Shown here: in pieces, positions 1 through 7,180 of the stretch
Layout: each line of letters starts with the position of its first letter
How positions within the stretch are numbered: the stretch's first letter is position 1
From: Hwanghaeella sp964350445
Lineage (GTDB): Bacteria; Pseudomonadota; Alphaproteobacteria; UBA8366; Aestuariispiraceae
Direction of reading: 5' to 3'
Assembly (NCBI GenBank): GCA_964350445.1
Contig: CAYGKA010000025.1
Coordinates: 1 to 64,000 of the forward strand
Length of the DNA: 64,000 nt
The notes under the pieces: model-generated
The model's database searches: none
Told to the model about the DNA's origin: nothing
What the model saw: only the letters and a program-made list of their open reading frames with translations
Program-made: the position numbers and the translations under genes

Positions 1-1064
1 TCCTGATCGACCGGCGCCCAAAGGACGTCTTTGATGTCATCGGCGCCGCAGGCGAGCATGACCAACCGGTCGAAGCCCAGCGCGATGCCGCTGGCGGGCG
101 GCATTTGCGCTACCGCATCCAGGAAATCCGCATCGATCGGATAGCGTTCGCCGTAGAGTTCCTGCTTCAGGTCCATATCCGCTTCGAACCGCCGGCGTTG
201 CTCCGCCGCGTCGGTCAACTCGCCGAAGGCGTTGGCCAGTTCGAGGCCGCAGACATAGACCTCGAACCGTTCCGCCAATGACGGGTTCTCCGGCTTCGGG
301 CGAGACAAGGCGGCCATATGGACCGGATAATCGGTCAGGATCGTCGGGGCGGGATGCCCCAATTCCGGCTCTATCCGTTCGGCGAAGAGGCGGAAGAAGA
401 CATCGTCCCAGGCATCGCCATCGGCGGTACGCACGCCGATGCGGTCCGCCTCGCCGGCCAGGGCGCTTGGCGGCGGCATATCGCCGGCCGACGCTCCCTC
501 CCGCGTTTTCACAAGATCGATACCGCAATAGAGCTCGAAGGCTTGGTCGACCGTCACGATCTGCCAATCCAAATGGGGATCGCTCTCCAGACCCCGAAAA
601 CGATACCGTTCTCCGGCGGGCGCACAGGCCCGCAACAGGCCCATGCAGTCCTGCATCAGGGTCCGGTAGCCCTCCCCTGCGCGGTACCACTCGACCATCC
701 TGAACTCGGGCTGATGGGTGCTCGCCCCCTCCGCGTTGCGGAAAACGGGGCAGAGCTGCCAGATCTTCTCCATACCCCCGGCCAGCAGTTTCTTCATCGC
801 GAATTCGGGGCTGGTGTGCAGGTAGCGCGTCAAAGACGGCCCGCCGCCGCGACCCGGCGGCAGCATTACGGTCTCGAAAGCCGCCAGATGGGGTTCGAGA
901 CCCGGGCTGACCTGAAGCGCCGGGGTTTCGACCTCGGTAAAGCCCGCCTCCTCGAAAAAACACCGCATCGCGCGGCGCACGGCCGCCCGTCTGCGCAGGT
1001 TGGGAAGACGCGCGGAAACGGCCTCCGGCGACCACCATCTGCCCGTTTTCGACCCCAAGTTCAT
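1..1064 (-). CDS. epmA: EF-P--lysine lysyltransferase EpmA (GenX/PoxA), 3' end beyond window
   Basis: This is a class II lysyl-tRNA synthetase paralogue without an anticodon-binding domain. The family attaches beta-lysine to the conserved lysine of elongation factor P. The reading frame runs from the ATG at 1064 (MNLGSKTGRWWSPEAV) to the window edge, giving about 354 residues, close to the usual family length of about 325-360. Visible family motifs are FFEEAGFTEVETPALQVSPG near residue 35, the class II motif 2 region (MEKIWQLCPVFRNAEG, then EFRMVEWYR), and the C-terminal motif 3 region ending in MLACGADDIKDVLWAPVDQ at the edge. Only the last few residues are missing. Long ORFs in other frames across this region are shadows. 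It is divergent from efp, its expected substrate, which supports the call. No EpmB (lysine aminomutase) is visible here. Confidence 0.9.
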   Translation of the reverse strand, partial: MNLGSKTGRWWSPEAVSARLPNLRRRAAVRRAMRCFFEEAGFTEVETPALQVSPGLEPHLAAFETVMLPPGRGGGPSLTRYLHTSPEFAMKKLLAGGMEKIWQLCPVFRNAEGASTHQPEFRMVEWYRAGEGYRTLMQDCMGLLRACAPAGERYRFRGLESDPHLDWQIVTVDQAFELYCGIDLVKTREGASAGDMPPPSALAGEADRIGVRTADGDAWDDVFFRLFAERIEPELGHPAPTILTDYPVHMAALSRPKPENPSLAERFEVYVCGLELANAFGELTDAAEQRRRFEADMDLKQELYGERYPIDADFLDAVAQMPPASGIALGFDRLVMLACGADDIKDVLWAPVDQ

Positions 1065-1261
1065 GTTCTTCAGCCTGATCGTCCATCCGGTTCCGGCGCA
1101 AGCGGCCCACCGGGACATTTGGCCCGGCAGTTGCCTGCTGGGGGCCCCGGTGATAGGAAAGCGCCGCAAATTGCCGGATACCCCTTCACTCTATCGTTGA
1201 ACGATCCGGCGGCGACAAACGTGACATATAGATTCATAGCAGACTCCAGGACGCAAGCGCG

Positions 1262-1828
1262 ATGAAAGACACTGCCATCAATCTGCGGCCCGGCAACGCC
1301 TTCATGAATGAAGGCAAGTTGCTGGTCGTGGTAAAAAACGAGATCAACCAGCCGGGCAAGGGCGCTTCCGTCGCGCAGATCGAAGCGCGGGACCCGCTTA
1401 CCGGAACCAAGACAAACCTGCGCTTCCGCACCCAGGAATCCATCGAACGCGCCGACCTGTTCGAAACGGATTACCAGTTTCTGTTCGAAGCCGACGGGGT
1501 CTACACCTTCATGAACAATGAAACCTTCGAACAGCTTGAGGTCGCAGGCGATCTGATCGGTTCGCCGAAGGCCTATCTTCAGGAAGGCATGAAATGCGCG
1601 ATCCAGACGCATGAGGGATCGCCGATCGCCGTCACCCTGCCGAAGACCGTCGTGATGACGATCGTCGAAGCCGACCCGGTGGTGAAAGGGCAGACACAGT
1701 CGTCGTCCTACAAGCCGGCCGTGTTGGAAAACGGTGAACGTGTCCTGGTTCCGCCGCATATCGAAACCGGTACCCGTATCGTGGTCCACACCGCGGACGG
1801 CGCCTATTCGGAACGCGCCAAGGATTGA
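1262..1828 (+). CDS. efp: Elongation factor P
   Basis: EF-P binds the ribosome between the P and E sites and relieves stalling at polyproline stretches. The 188-residue length is typical. The N-terminal KOW-like domain carries the modification loop NQPGKGASVAQI, where Lys33 is the residue that EpmA would modify. The two C-terminal OB domains follow (YQFLFEADGVYTFMNNETFEQ; ALPKTV-type central strand; VPPHIETGTRIVVHT near the end). The start at 1262 follows an AGGA-like site about 12 bases upstream. The gene is divergent from epmA with 197 bp between the starts, so the two may share a control region. EpmA-type systems normally modify an unextended K34 equivalent, which matches the PGKG loop here. 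Confidence 0.97.
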   Translation: MKDTAINLRPGNAFMNEGKLLVVVKNEINQPGKGASVAQIEARDPLTGTKTNLRFRTQESIERADLFETDYQFLFEADGVYTFMNNETFEQLEVAGDLIGSPKAYLQEGMKCAIQTHEGSPIAVTLPKTVVMTIVEADPVVKGQTQSSSYKPAVLENGERVLVPPHIETGTRIVVHTADGAYSERAKD

Positions 1829-1939
1829 TGCGATCCCGGCGGCCCGGACGGTTCTCCAGGCAGCCGGGCAACGTCCAATCGAAACGCGGCGGCTCGCTGA
1901 AACATCGGCCGGCGCAGGAAAGAAGCGAGGAAACCCGCC

Positions 1940-2764
1940 ATGGCGATCCGGTCCGCCAACCTGAACGTAATGATGCGCGCCGCCGAAAAGGCCGGCCGCG
2001 CCCTGGTGCGCGACTTCGGTGAGGTCGAGCAGCTCCAGGTCACCCGAAAAGGGCCCGCTGATTTCGTCAGCACCGCCGACAAAAAAGCCGAAGACATCAT
2101 CCGCCGCGAATTGCAAAAGGCCCGGCCCGACTATGGGTTCCTGATGGAAGAAGGCGGCGAGATCATCGGCGACGACACCGCCAACCGCTTCATCATCGAT
2201 CCCTTGGACGGCACGACGAACTTCCTGCACGGTCTGCCCCATTGGGCGGTTTCCATCGCGCTGGAACAGAATGGCGAAGTAACCACCGGCGTCGTCTACG
2301 ACCCGATCAAGGATGAGATATTCTGGGCCGAAAAAGGCCAGGGTGCCTACCTGCGCGACAAACGTCTGCGCGTTTCCGGACGCAACAAGATGGCCGACAG
2401 CGTGTTCGCCACGGGGATCCCACATATGGGGATCGGCGGCGGCCCCAAGGGCCACCAGACCTTCATTCGCCGTTTGCACGCCATCATGGGATGTTCGGCG
2501 GGCGTCCGACGCTGGGGCACCGCGTCGCTCGACCTGGCCTATGTCGCGGCCGGCCGGTATGAGGGATTTTGGGAACAGGGCCTGCAGCCATGGGACGTGG
2601 CCGCCGGCTGGATCATCGTCCGCGAGGCGGGCGGCTTCGTCACCGATTTGCATCTTCGGGACTTCAAACTGAACGGCCCGGTGATCGTCGCCAGCAATGC
2701 GGGCGTCCAATCGGCCTTCACAAAGACGCTGCGGGAAGCCGATAAGGGCGGTACGGAATCCTAA
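1940..2764 (+). CDS. suhB: Inositol-1-monophosphatase family protein (SuhB-like)
   Basis: This is a Mg2+-dependent phosphatase of the inositol monophosphatase superfamily, acting in the cytoplasm on myo-inositol phosphates or related sugar phosphates. The family also includes the RNA polymerase-associated SuhB. The 274 residues contain the metal-binding signature FIIDPLDGTTNFLHGLPHW at about residues 84-102, an upstream Glu pair (LMEEGGE, about 69-75) and the C-terminal LQPWDVAAGWIIVREAGG motif. A GAGGAAA ribosome-binding site precedes the ATG at 1940. It follows efp by 111 bp in the same direction and may be cotranscribed. Whether it acts on inositol phosphate, as a CysQ-like enzyme or as an rRNA-processing factor cannot be told from sequence, but the motif spacing favours SuhB. 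Confidence 0.9.
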   Translation: MAIRSANLNVMMRAAEKAGRALVRDFGEVEQLQVTRKGPADFVSTADKKAEDIIRRELQKARPDYGFLMEEGGEIIGDDTANRFIIDPLDGTTNFLHGLPHWAVSIALEQNGEVTTGVVYDPIKDEIFWAEKGQGAYLRDKRLRVSGRNKMADSVFATGIPHMGIGGGPKGHQTFIRRLHAIMGCSAGVRRWGTASLDLAYVAAGRYEGFWEQGLQPWDVAAGWIIVREAGGFVTDLHLRDFKLNGPVIVASNAGVQSAFTKTLREADKGGTES

Positions 2765-2978
2765 AAAGGTACCCATCTACCCGATTATGGCGAAAAGAAC
2801 GTCAAATCGAGCGGGAGATCGGCGAGAGTATCTGTTGAGCCCTGCAAGTCACTCGGATAATGTAACAATGTTAATTGGCCGGATGGGAGAATCCGCCGAT
2901 ACTGTTACTTGATGGCCGGTGCCTTTTATTTGGTGCCGTTCATGTGATTCGTTTGGAGCCGCTTTCTTGGGTGACGAC

Positions 2979-4310
2979 ATGACCGACACAGCAGCCACTG
3001 TCGCCGATTCTTGCCGGGGCATGCCTGCCGCCTTGCGACGCCCACGCCTTCGCGCTTCGGGGATGGTCGCGGTATTGGCTTTCGCCTCGCTCGGCACCTC
3101 ACTGGGTATTTCGAGCGCCTTGGCACAAACCGCCGGACCGACGAAATACTATACCGGCGTTGCCGTGATCGGCGATCCGGTCGAAGTGAATACCAGCGCC
3201 CTGGACAAGCTGGGCCCGCCGCCGGACATGCGCCAATTGCTGCGTCAGCCTGCCGTAGTCCTTGGCTCAGGAAGTCCTGTCACGCAGCGCGGCGCCCTGT
3301 TGAACGGCCGCGCGCCGGTCTCCGGCCTGACCGCGAATGCGCCGACGTCGCTGCTTGCAGCACCCAGCGCCACGCCGAGATCCGGCCTCGTTTCCGGGCA
3401 ACCGCAAGGCACCATAGCGGCGGTCCCGCCATCTTCCGCGTCCGGCCCGGTTTCCGGGTTGGAATCGACGTCACGCCTGCCTTCCTCCGGCACGGCGCCG
3501 CGCGTCGCGGCCTTGCCGCCGCAAGCGCCCGCGGCACCGGCCCCGGCCGCAGCGGCGGCCCCCGCCCCAGTGCCAGCAAAACCGGCACCCGTGCGGGTTA
3601 CGACGCAGCCGCCGCCCAAACCGACGATCGCGGAAACGCCGAAGCCGGTCGCCGCCAAACCGGAACCCGCCCCCGCACCGAAGCCCGTGGCGGCGACACC
3701 GAAGCCCGCGCCGGCCCCCACGCCGACCCCTGTGCCCGTGCCTGCCTCGACGGCGGTAGCACCGCCGAAGCCCGTGCCTGTTCCGGCGAAGCCGGTTGCC
3801 ACCGCGGCAGCCCCGGCGCCCGTCCCGGCCAAGGTCGAGATCCCGAAAATCGAAGCGCCCGTGGTCGCGGCGGCCGATAAGCCCATCGCCGCCAGTGTCG
3901 CGGAAGCGCCCAAGGCAGCCGCCAACGTGCCGACGCCGGCACCGGCAAAGCCGCAGGTCGCGTCCATCAACCCGAACGCCGTGGTCGAAAGCGCCGACAG
4001 CTTGCGCATCGCCTTCGGTGACACGTCGTCTGAATTGCCGGCCGGTTCTCAAGCCGCCTTGGACCGAATGGCCGAGCGCCTGAACAACAATCCGGACATG
4101 CGCGTCCAATTGATGGGATATGCCAGCAACAGCGGCGAAACGGCGAGCGAGTCGCGCCGCCTCTCCCTCTTCCGGGCGTTGGCTGTGCGGACCTATCTTA
4201 TCAAGCAGGGTGTGCGCAGCACGCGGATGGACGTTCGGGCCTTGGGCAACAAGACCGACGGCGGCGAGAGCAATCGGGTGGATGTGATCCTTCCGGAGGG
4301 CACGAGCTGA
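2979..4310 (+). CDS. Secreted Pro/Ala-rich protein with C-terminal OmpA peptidoglycan-binding domain
   Basis: Envelope protein of about 443 residues. The N-terminus has basic residues, a hydrophobic segment (MVAVLAFASLGTSLGISSA) and an AxA-like cleavage site before QTAGP at about residue 49, so export is expected. A long proline- and alanine-rich linker, about residues 190-325, contains many PAPKPVA and PVPAKP-like units. The final 100 residues are an OmpA-C domain (IAFGDTSSELPAGSQAALDRM ... LMGYASNSGE ... GESNRVDVIL), which usually holds proteins to peptidoglycan. I prefer the ATG at 2979 (MTDTAATV) over an in-frame ATG at 2919, because the longer form places unusual residues before the signal sequence. 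The ribosome-binding site is weak. It lies just upstream of the stator-like pair, in the same direction. Confidence 0.8.
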   Translation: MTDTAATVADSCRGMPAALRRPRLRASGMVAVLAFASLGTSLGISSALAQTAGPTKYYTGVAVIGDPVEVNTSALDKLGPPPDMRQLLRQPAVVLGSGSPVTQRGALLNGRAPVSGLTANAPTSLLAAPSATPRSGLVSGQPQGTIAAVPPSSASGPVSGLESTSRLPSSGTAPRVAALPPQAPAAPAPAAAAAPAPVPAKPAPVRVTTQPPPKPTIAETPKPVAAKPEPAPAPKPVAATPKPAPAPTPTPVPVPASTAVAPPKPVPVPAKPVATAAAPAPVPAKVEIPKIEAPVVAAADKPIAASVAEAPKAAANVPTPAPAKPQVASINPNAVVESADSLRIAFGDTSSELPAGSQAALDRMAERLNNNPDMRVQLMGYASNSGETASESRRLSLFRALAVRTYLIKQGVRSTRMDVRALGNKTDGGESNRVDVILPEGTS

Positions 4311-4462
4311 CGCGCACGCCTTTCCATACCGGAGAAGACCAGTCCGGCGCGACCCAGTACGGGATGGTTCGCAGACAGGCCGGATAAAACCAGATCGCGA
4401 ATGACGTTAACGGCCGCCGGCCAGTTTCGACCTGGAGCGGCGGCGGAACCAAAGAGGCAAAC

Positions 4463-5611
4463 GTGACACGGCCTATCGGTTTTCTAATTCGGATGATCCT
4501 GTTCCTGGTTTTGGTCGCTGCGGGCTGCCTGCTGATCTACGAAGCCTTGGTCGGCGCCTTCGTGGCAAACATCTTCCTGAACGGCACGATCGTCTTCGCC
4601 CTGTTTGTCGGAATCGCGATCGATTTCTGGACCGTCGGGCGCCTCAACCGCGAAATCAACTGGATCGAGAATTTTCGGCGTGGGTCCCATGGTGCGCAGG
4701 CAAGTATCGCGGCGCCCAAACTGCTGGCGCCGGCCGCCACCATGCTGTCGGAACGCAGCGACCGCAGCATGACGCGGCTGAGCTTGTCGACGACGGCGAT
4801 GCAAACCCTGCTGGACGGCATCGCCGTCCGCTTGGACGAAGCCCGTGAAATCAGCCGCTACATGGTCGGTCTTCTGGTCTTCCTCGGCTTGCTGGGCACT
4901 TTCTGGGGATTGCTTCAAACGGTGCAGAGCGTCAGCAACGTCATTGCCGGGATCGATGTCGGCGGGTCCAATGTCGGCTTGGCCTTCGAAGAACTGAAAG
5001 CGGGCCTGGAAGCCCCCTTGTCGGGCATGGGAACCGCCTTCAGTTCGTCTCTCTTCGGCTTGGCCGGGTCCCTCATACTGGGTTTCCTGGGTCTTCAGGC
5101 CGGTCAGGCGCAGAACCGCTTCTACAACGATCTTGAAGAATGGCTCAGCGGCCTCACGCGCCTCAGCGGCGGTGGCGGAACGGCGATCGGCGACGGCGAC
5201 CAATCCGTTCCGGCTTATATCCAGGCGTTGCTGGAGCAAACTGCCGACAGCCTGGAAGGCCTGCAGCGCACCATCGCGCGGGCGGAAGAATCCCGGGCCT
5301 CGTCGCACACGGACATCGCGGCGCTTTCCAACAGCTTGGAAACACTGTCCACGTCCATGCGGACCGAGCAGGACCTGATGCTGAAACTGGCGGAAGGGCA
5401 GCAGCGCCTTCAGAACGTCATGGAGGCCTTGGCAAAACCGGCGGCCGGGGCCGACCAGGCGATGGTGAAACATCTGCACAATATCGAAACACATTTGGCC
5501 CGCATGATCGATCAGGCGAATACGGGACGGTCAGAGACCGTGCAGGAAATTCGCAGCGAAATTCGCCTGTTGGCCCGCACGATTGCGGCCATCGCGGAAG
5601 GCGATGCGTAA
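4463..5611 (+). CDS. MotA/TolQ/ExbB-family proton channel subunit (MotA-like)
   Basis: Inner-membrane protein of 382 residues that resembles the MotA/TolQ/ExbB family, which forms the pentameric half of ion-driven rotary motors. There are two hydrophobic segments near the N-terminus (about 9-29 and 35-53), a cytoplasmic loop of about 80 residues, and the two family-typical helices at about 134-155 (MVGLLVFLGLLGTFWGLLQTV) and 190-215 (GMGTAFSSSLFGLAGSLILGFL). A long C-terminal cytoplasmic tail of about 165 residues follows and is predicted coiled coil in part. The GTG start at 4463 follows an AGAGG site 6 bases upstream. The next gene is its MotB-like partner, 90 bp downstream. It is not a canonical flagellar MotA: the long tail and extra N-terminal helix arrangement differ. 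Confidence 0.8.
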   Translation: MTRPIGFLIRMILFLVLVAAGCLLIYEALVGAFVANIFLNGTIVFALFVGIAIDFWTVGRLNREINWIENFRRGSHGAQASIAAPKLLAPAATMLSERSDRSMTRLSLSTTAMQTLLDGIAVRLDEAREISRYMVGLLVFLGLLGTFWGLLQTVQSVSNVIAGIDVGGSNVGLAFEELKAGLEAPLSGMGTAFSSSLFGLAGSLILGFLGLQAGQAQNRFYNDLEEWLSGLTRLSGGGGTAIGDGDQSVPAYIQALLEQTADSLEGLQRTIARAEESRASSHTDIAALSNSLETLSTSMRTEQDLMLKLAEGQQRLQNVMEALAKPAAGADQAMVKHLHNIETHLARMIDQANTGRSETVQEIRSEIRLLARTIAAIAEGDA

Positions 5612-5701
5612 AAGCATGGTATCCGCCCAGTCGACAGTCCCGCGGATGATCGGCCCCAGGATAACGGTGGTGACGAAGGGTTTCGGAGGGGACGCTTCCC
5701 C

Positions 5702-7165
5702 ATGGCACTAGCGCGCCGCAGCAGGACAAACCTCGATATCTGGCCGGGCTTCGTCGACGCCCTGGCGACCCTGCTGATGGTGATCATCTTTCTGCTGATG
5801 ATTTTCGTCATCTCACAGCTCTATCTGAACGAAGCGCTTGTCGGCCGGGATGAAGCGCTGGAAAAGCTGAACCGCCAAATCGCCGATATCGCTGAGCAGT
5901 TGAGCCTGGAGCAATCCGCAAACGAGGATTTACGGTCGAATATCGAAAGTCTGTCGACCCAACTGCGGGCCAGCCTGGCGGAACGGGACGACTTGCAGGC
6001 CTCTCTCGGCGCGCTGCGGATTGAACGGAACTCGGTCCTCGCCCGGTTGGATGGCGCCGAGGGAGCGGCAAACGATCTGAGGGCCGAATTGCAGGACAAG
6101 GAAAGCAGACTGACCGATTCAGACGCCCTGCTGTCCCGCACCCGCCAGGAATTGGAAGACGCCTACACCGTCGTCGAAGCGAACAAGGAAACGATCGAGC
6201 TTCAGTTGAAGGAACTCGATACACTGGCGAATGACGTCAACGCGTTGACCGCCTTGCGCCGCGAGCTGCTTCAACAGGTCGCCGACCTGGAAGCCTTGAG
6301 TGAGAAGCAGGCTGAGGAAATGGGCGAACTGTCGCAAACCCTCGCCAGCCAGTCGGATCAGATCGACGCGCAGGCCGAAGACATCCAGGCGAAGACCGAA
6401 GAACTCGCTCTGCGTGCCGCGCGCCTCGCCGCCTTGGAAAAGGCGTTGGAGGAGAAGGAAGCCGCAATCGCAGATATGGACGACACCGTCCGCACGCAAT
6501 TGAAGAAAATCGATGCGCAGACCGAAGCCGTGCTGTTGGCGCGCGCGGAATCGGCGCGGCTTCGCGAGCAGATCGCCGCCCTCAACGATCAGATCGCCGC
6601 CCTCAATCAGACGTTGGATGCCTCTGAAGCCCGCGACAAGGAACAGAAGGCGCAGATCGTCGATCTGGGTAAACGGCTGAACCTGGCCTTGGCCAGCAAG
6701 GTCCAGGAATTGGCGCGCTATAGGTCGGAATTCTTCGGCCGGCTGCGGGAGATCCTGGGCAACCGGCAGGATGTCCGGATAGTCGGCGACCGTTTCATCT
6801 TCCAATCCGAGGTGCTGTTTGCCCAAGGCTCCGACGAACTGGGCCCGGCGGGGCAGGAACAGTTGGGGCAGTTGGCCGATACCTTGATACAGATTTCGCG
6901 GGACATTCCGCCTGAGATTAACTGGGTCCTTCGCGTCGACGGACACACCGACAGCGTGCCGATTTCCACCGCCCGTTTCCCGTCAAACTGGGAACTGTCG
7001 ACGGCGCGCGCGATTTCGGTCGTTAAGTTCCTGGAACGTCGGGGTATCCCGCCGCAGCGTCTGGCGGCTACCGGCTTTGCGGAATTTCAGCCGCTGGACG
7101 AGGGGAACGACGAAATCGCCTATCGCCGCAACCGTCGCATCGAATTGAAACTGACCGAGCGTTAA
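5702..7165 (+). CDS. MotB-like coiled-coil protein with OmpA peptidoglycan-binding domain
   Basis: Partner of the preceding MotA-like protein, 487 residues. A single N-terminal transmembrane helix at about 17-42 carries an Asp in FVDALATLLMVIIFLLM, the position of the proton-binding Asp of MotB/ExbD/ZorB. A very long heptad-rich coiled coil at about 45-335 follows, with repeated DLEAL, QIDAQAED and EQIAALND-type segments. The C-terminus (about 345-485) is an OmpA/MotB domain (VLFAQGSDELGPAGQEQL, VDGHTDSVPI, NWELSTARAISVV, NRRIELKL). The domains imply a stator unit anchored to peptidoglycan with a periplasmic spacer of perhaps 40 nm, unlike flagellar MotB. The start at 5702 follows a GAGGGGA site. 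It converges on the receptor gene with only 15 bp between stops. Confidence 0.82.
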   Translation: MALARRSRTNLDIWPGFVDALATLLMVIIFLLMIFVISQLYLNEALVGRDEALEKLNRQIADIAEQLSLEQSANEDLRSNIESLSTQLRASLAERDDLQASLGALRIERNSVLARLDGAEGAANDLRAELQDKESRLTDSDALLSRTRQELEDAYTVVEANKETIELQLKELDTLANDVNALTALRRELLQQVADLEALSEKQAEEMGELSQTLASQSDQIDAQAEDIQAKTEELALRAARLAALEKALEEKEAAIADMDDTVRTQLKKIDAQTEAVLLARAESARLREQIAALNDQIAALNQTLDASEARDKEQKAQIVDLGKRLNLALASKVQELARYRSEFFGRLREILGNRQDVRIVGDRFIFQSEVLFAQGSDELGPAGQEQLGQLADTLIQISRDIPPEINWVLRVDGHTDSVPISTARFPSNWELSTARAISVVKFLERRGIPPQRLAATGFAEFQPLDEGNDEIAYRRNRRIELKLTER

Positions 7166-7180
7166 GCCGGTCGGAACACG

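Noticed and set aside
37..1110. A 357-residue ORF opposite epmA's correct frame.
   Set aside because: Its translation is low-complexity and Arg-rich, while the neighbouring frame (start 1064) gives clear EpmA motifs.
1070..2776. A 568-residue minus-strand ORF overlapping efp and suhB, and similar long antisense ORFs elsewhere (for example 53147-55348 opposite fdsA, 19969-21573 opposite metY).
   Set aside because: These lie opposite well-supported genes, have biased arginine-, histidine- and proline-rich translations and no recognisable domains, as expected of shadow frames in a GC-rich genome.
4463..7165. Zorya anti-phage defence system.
   Set aside because: The MotA/MotB-like pair resembles ZorA/ZorB in plan, but no helicase, nuclease or other Zorya gene follows; the next gene is an unrelated, convergent chemoreceptor.
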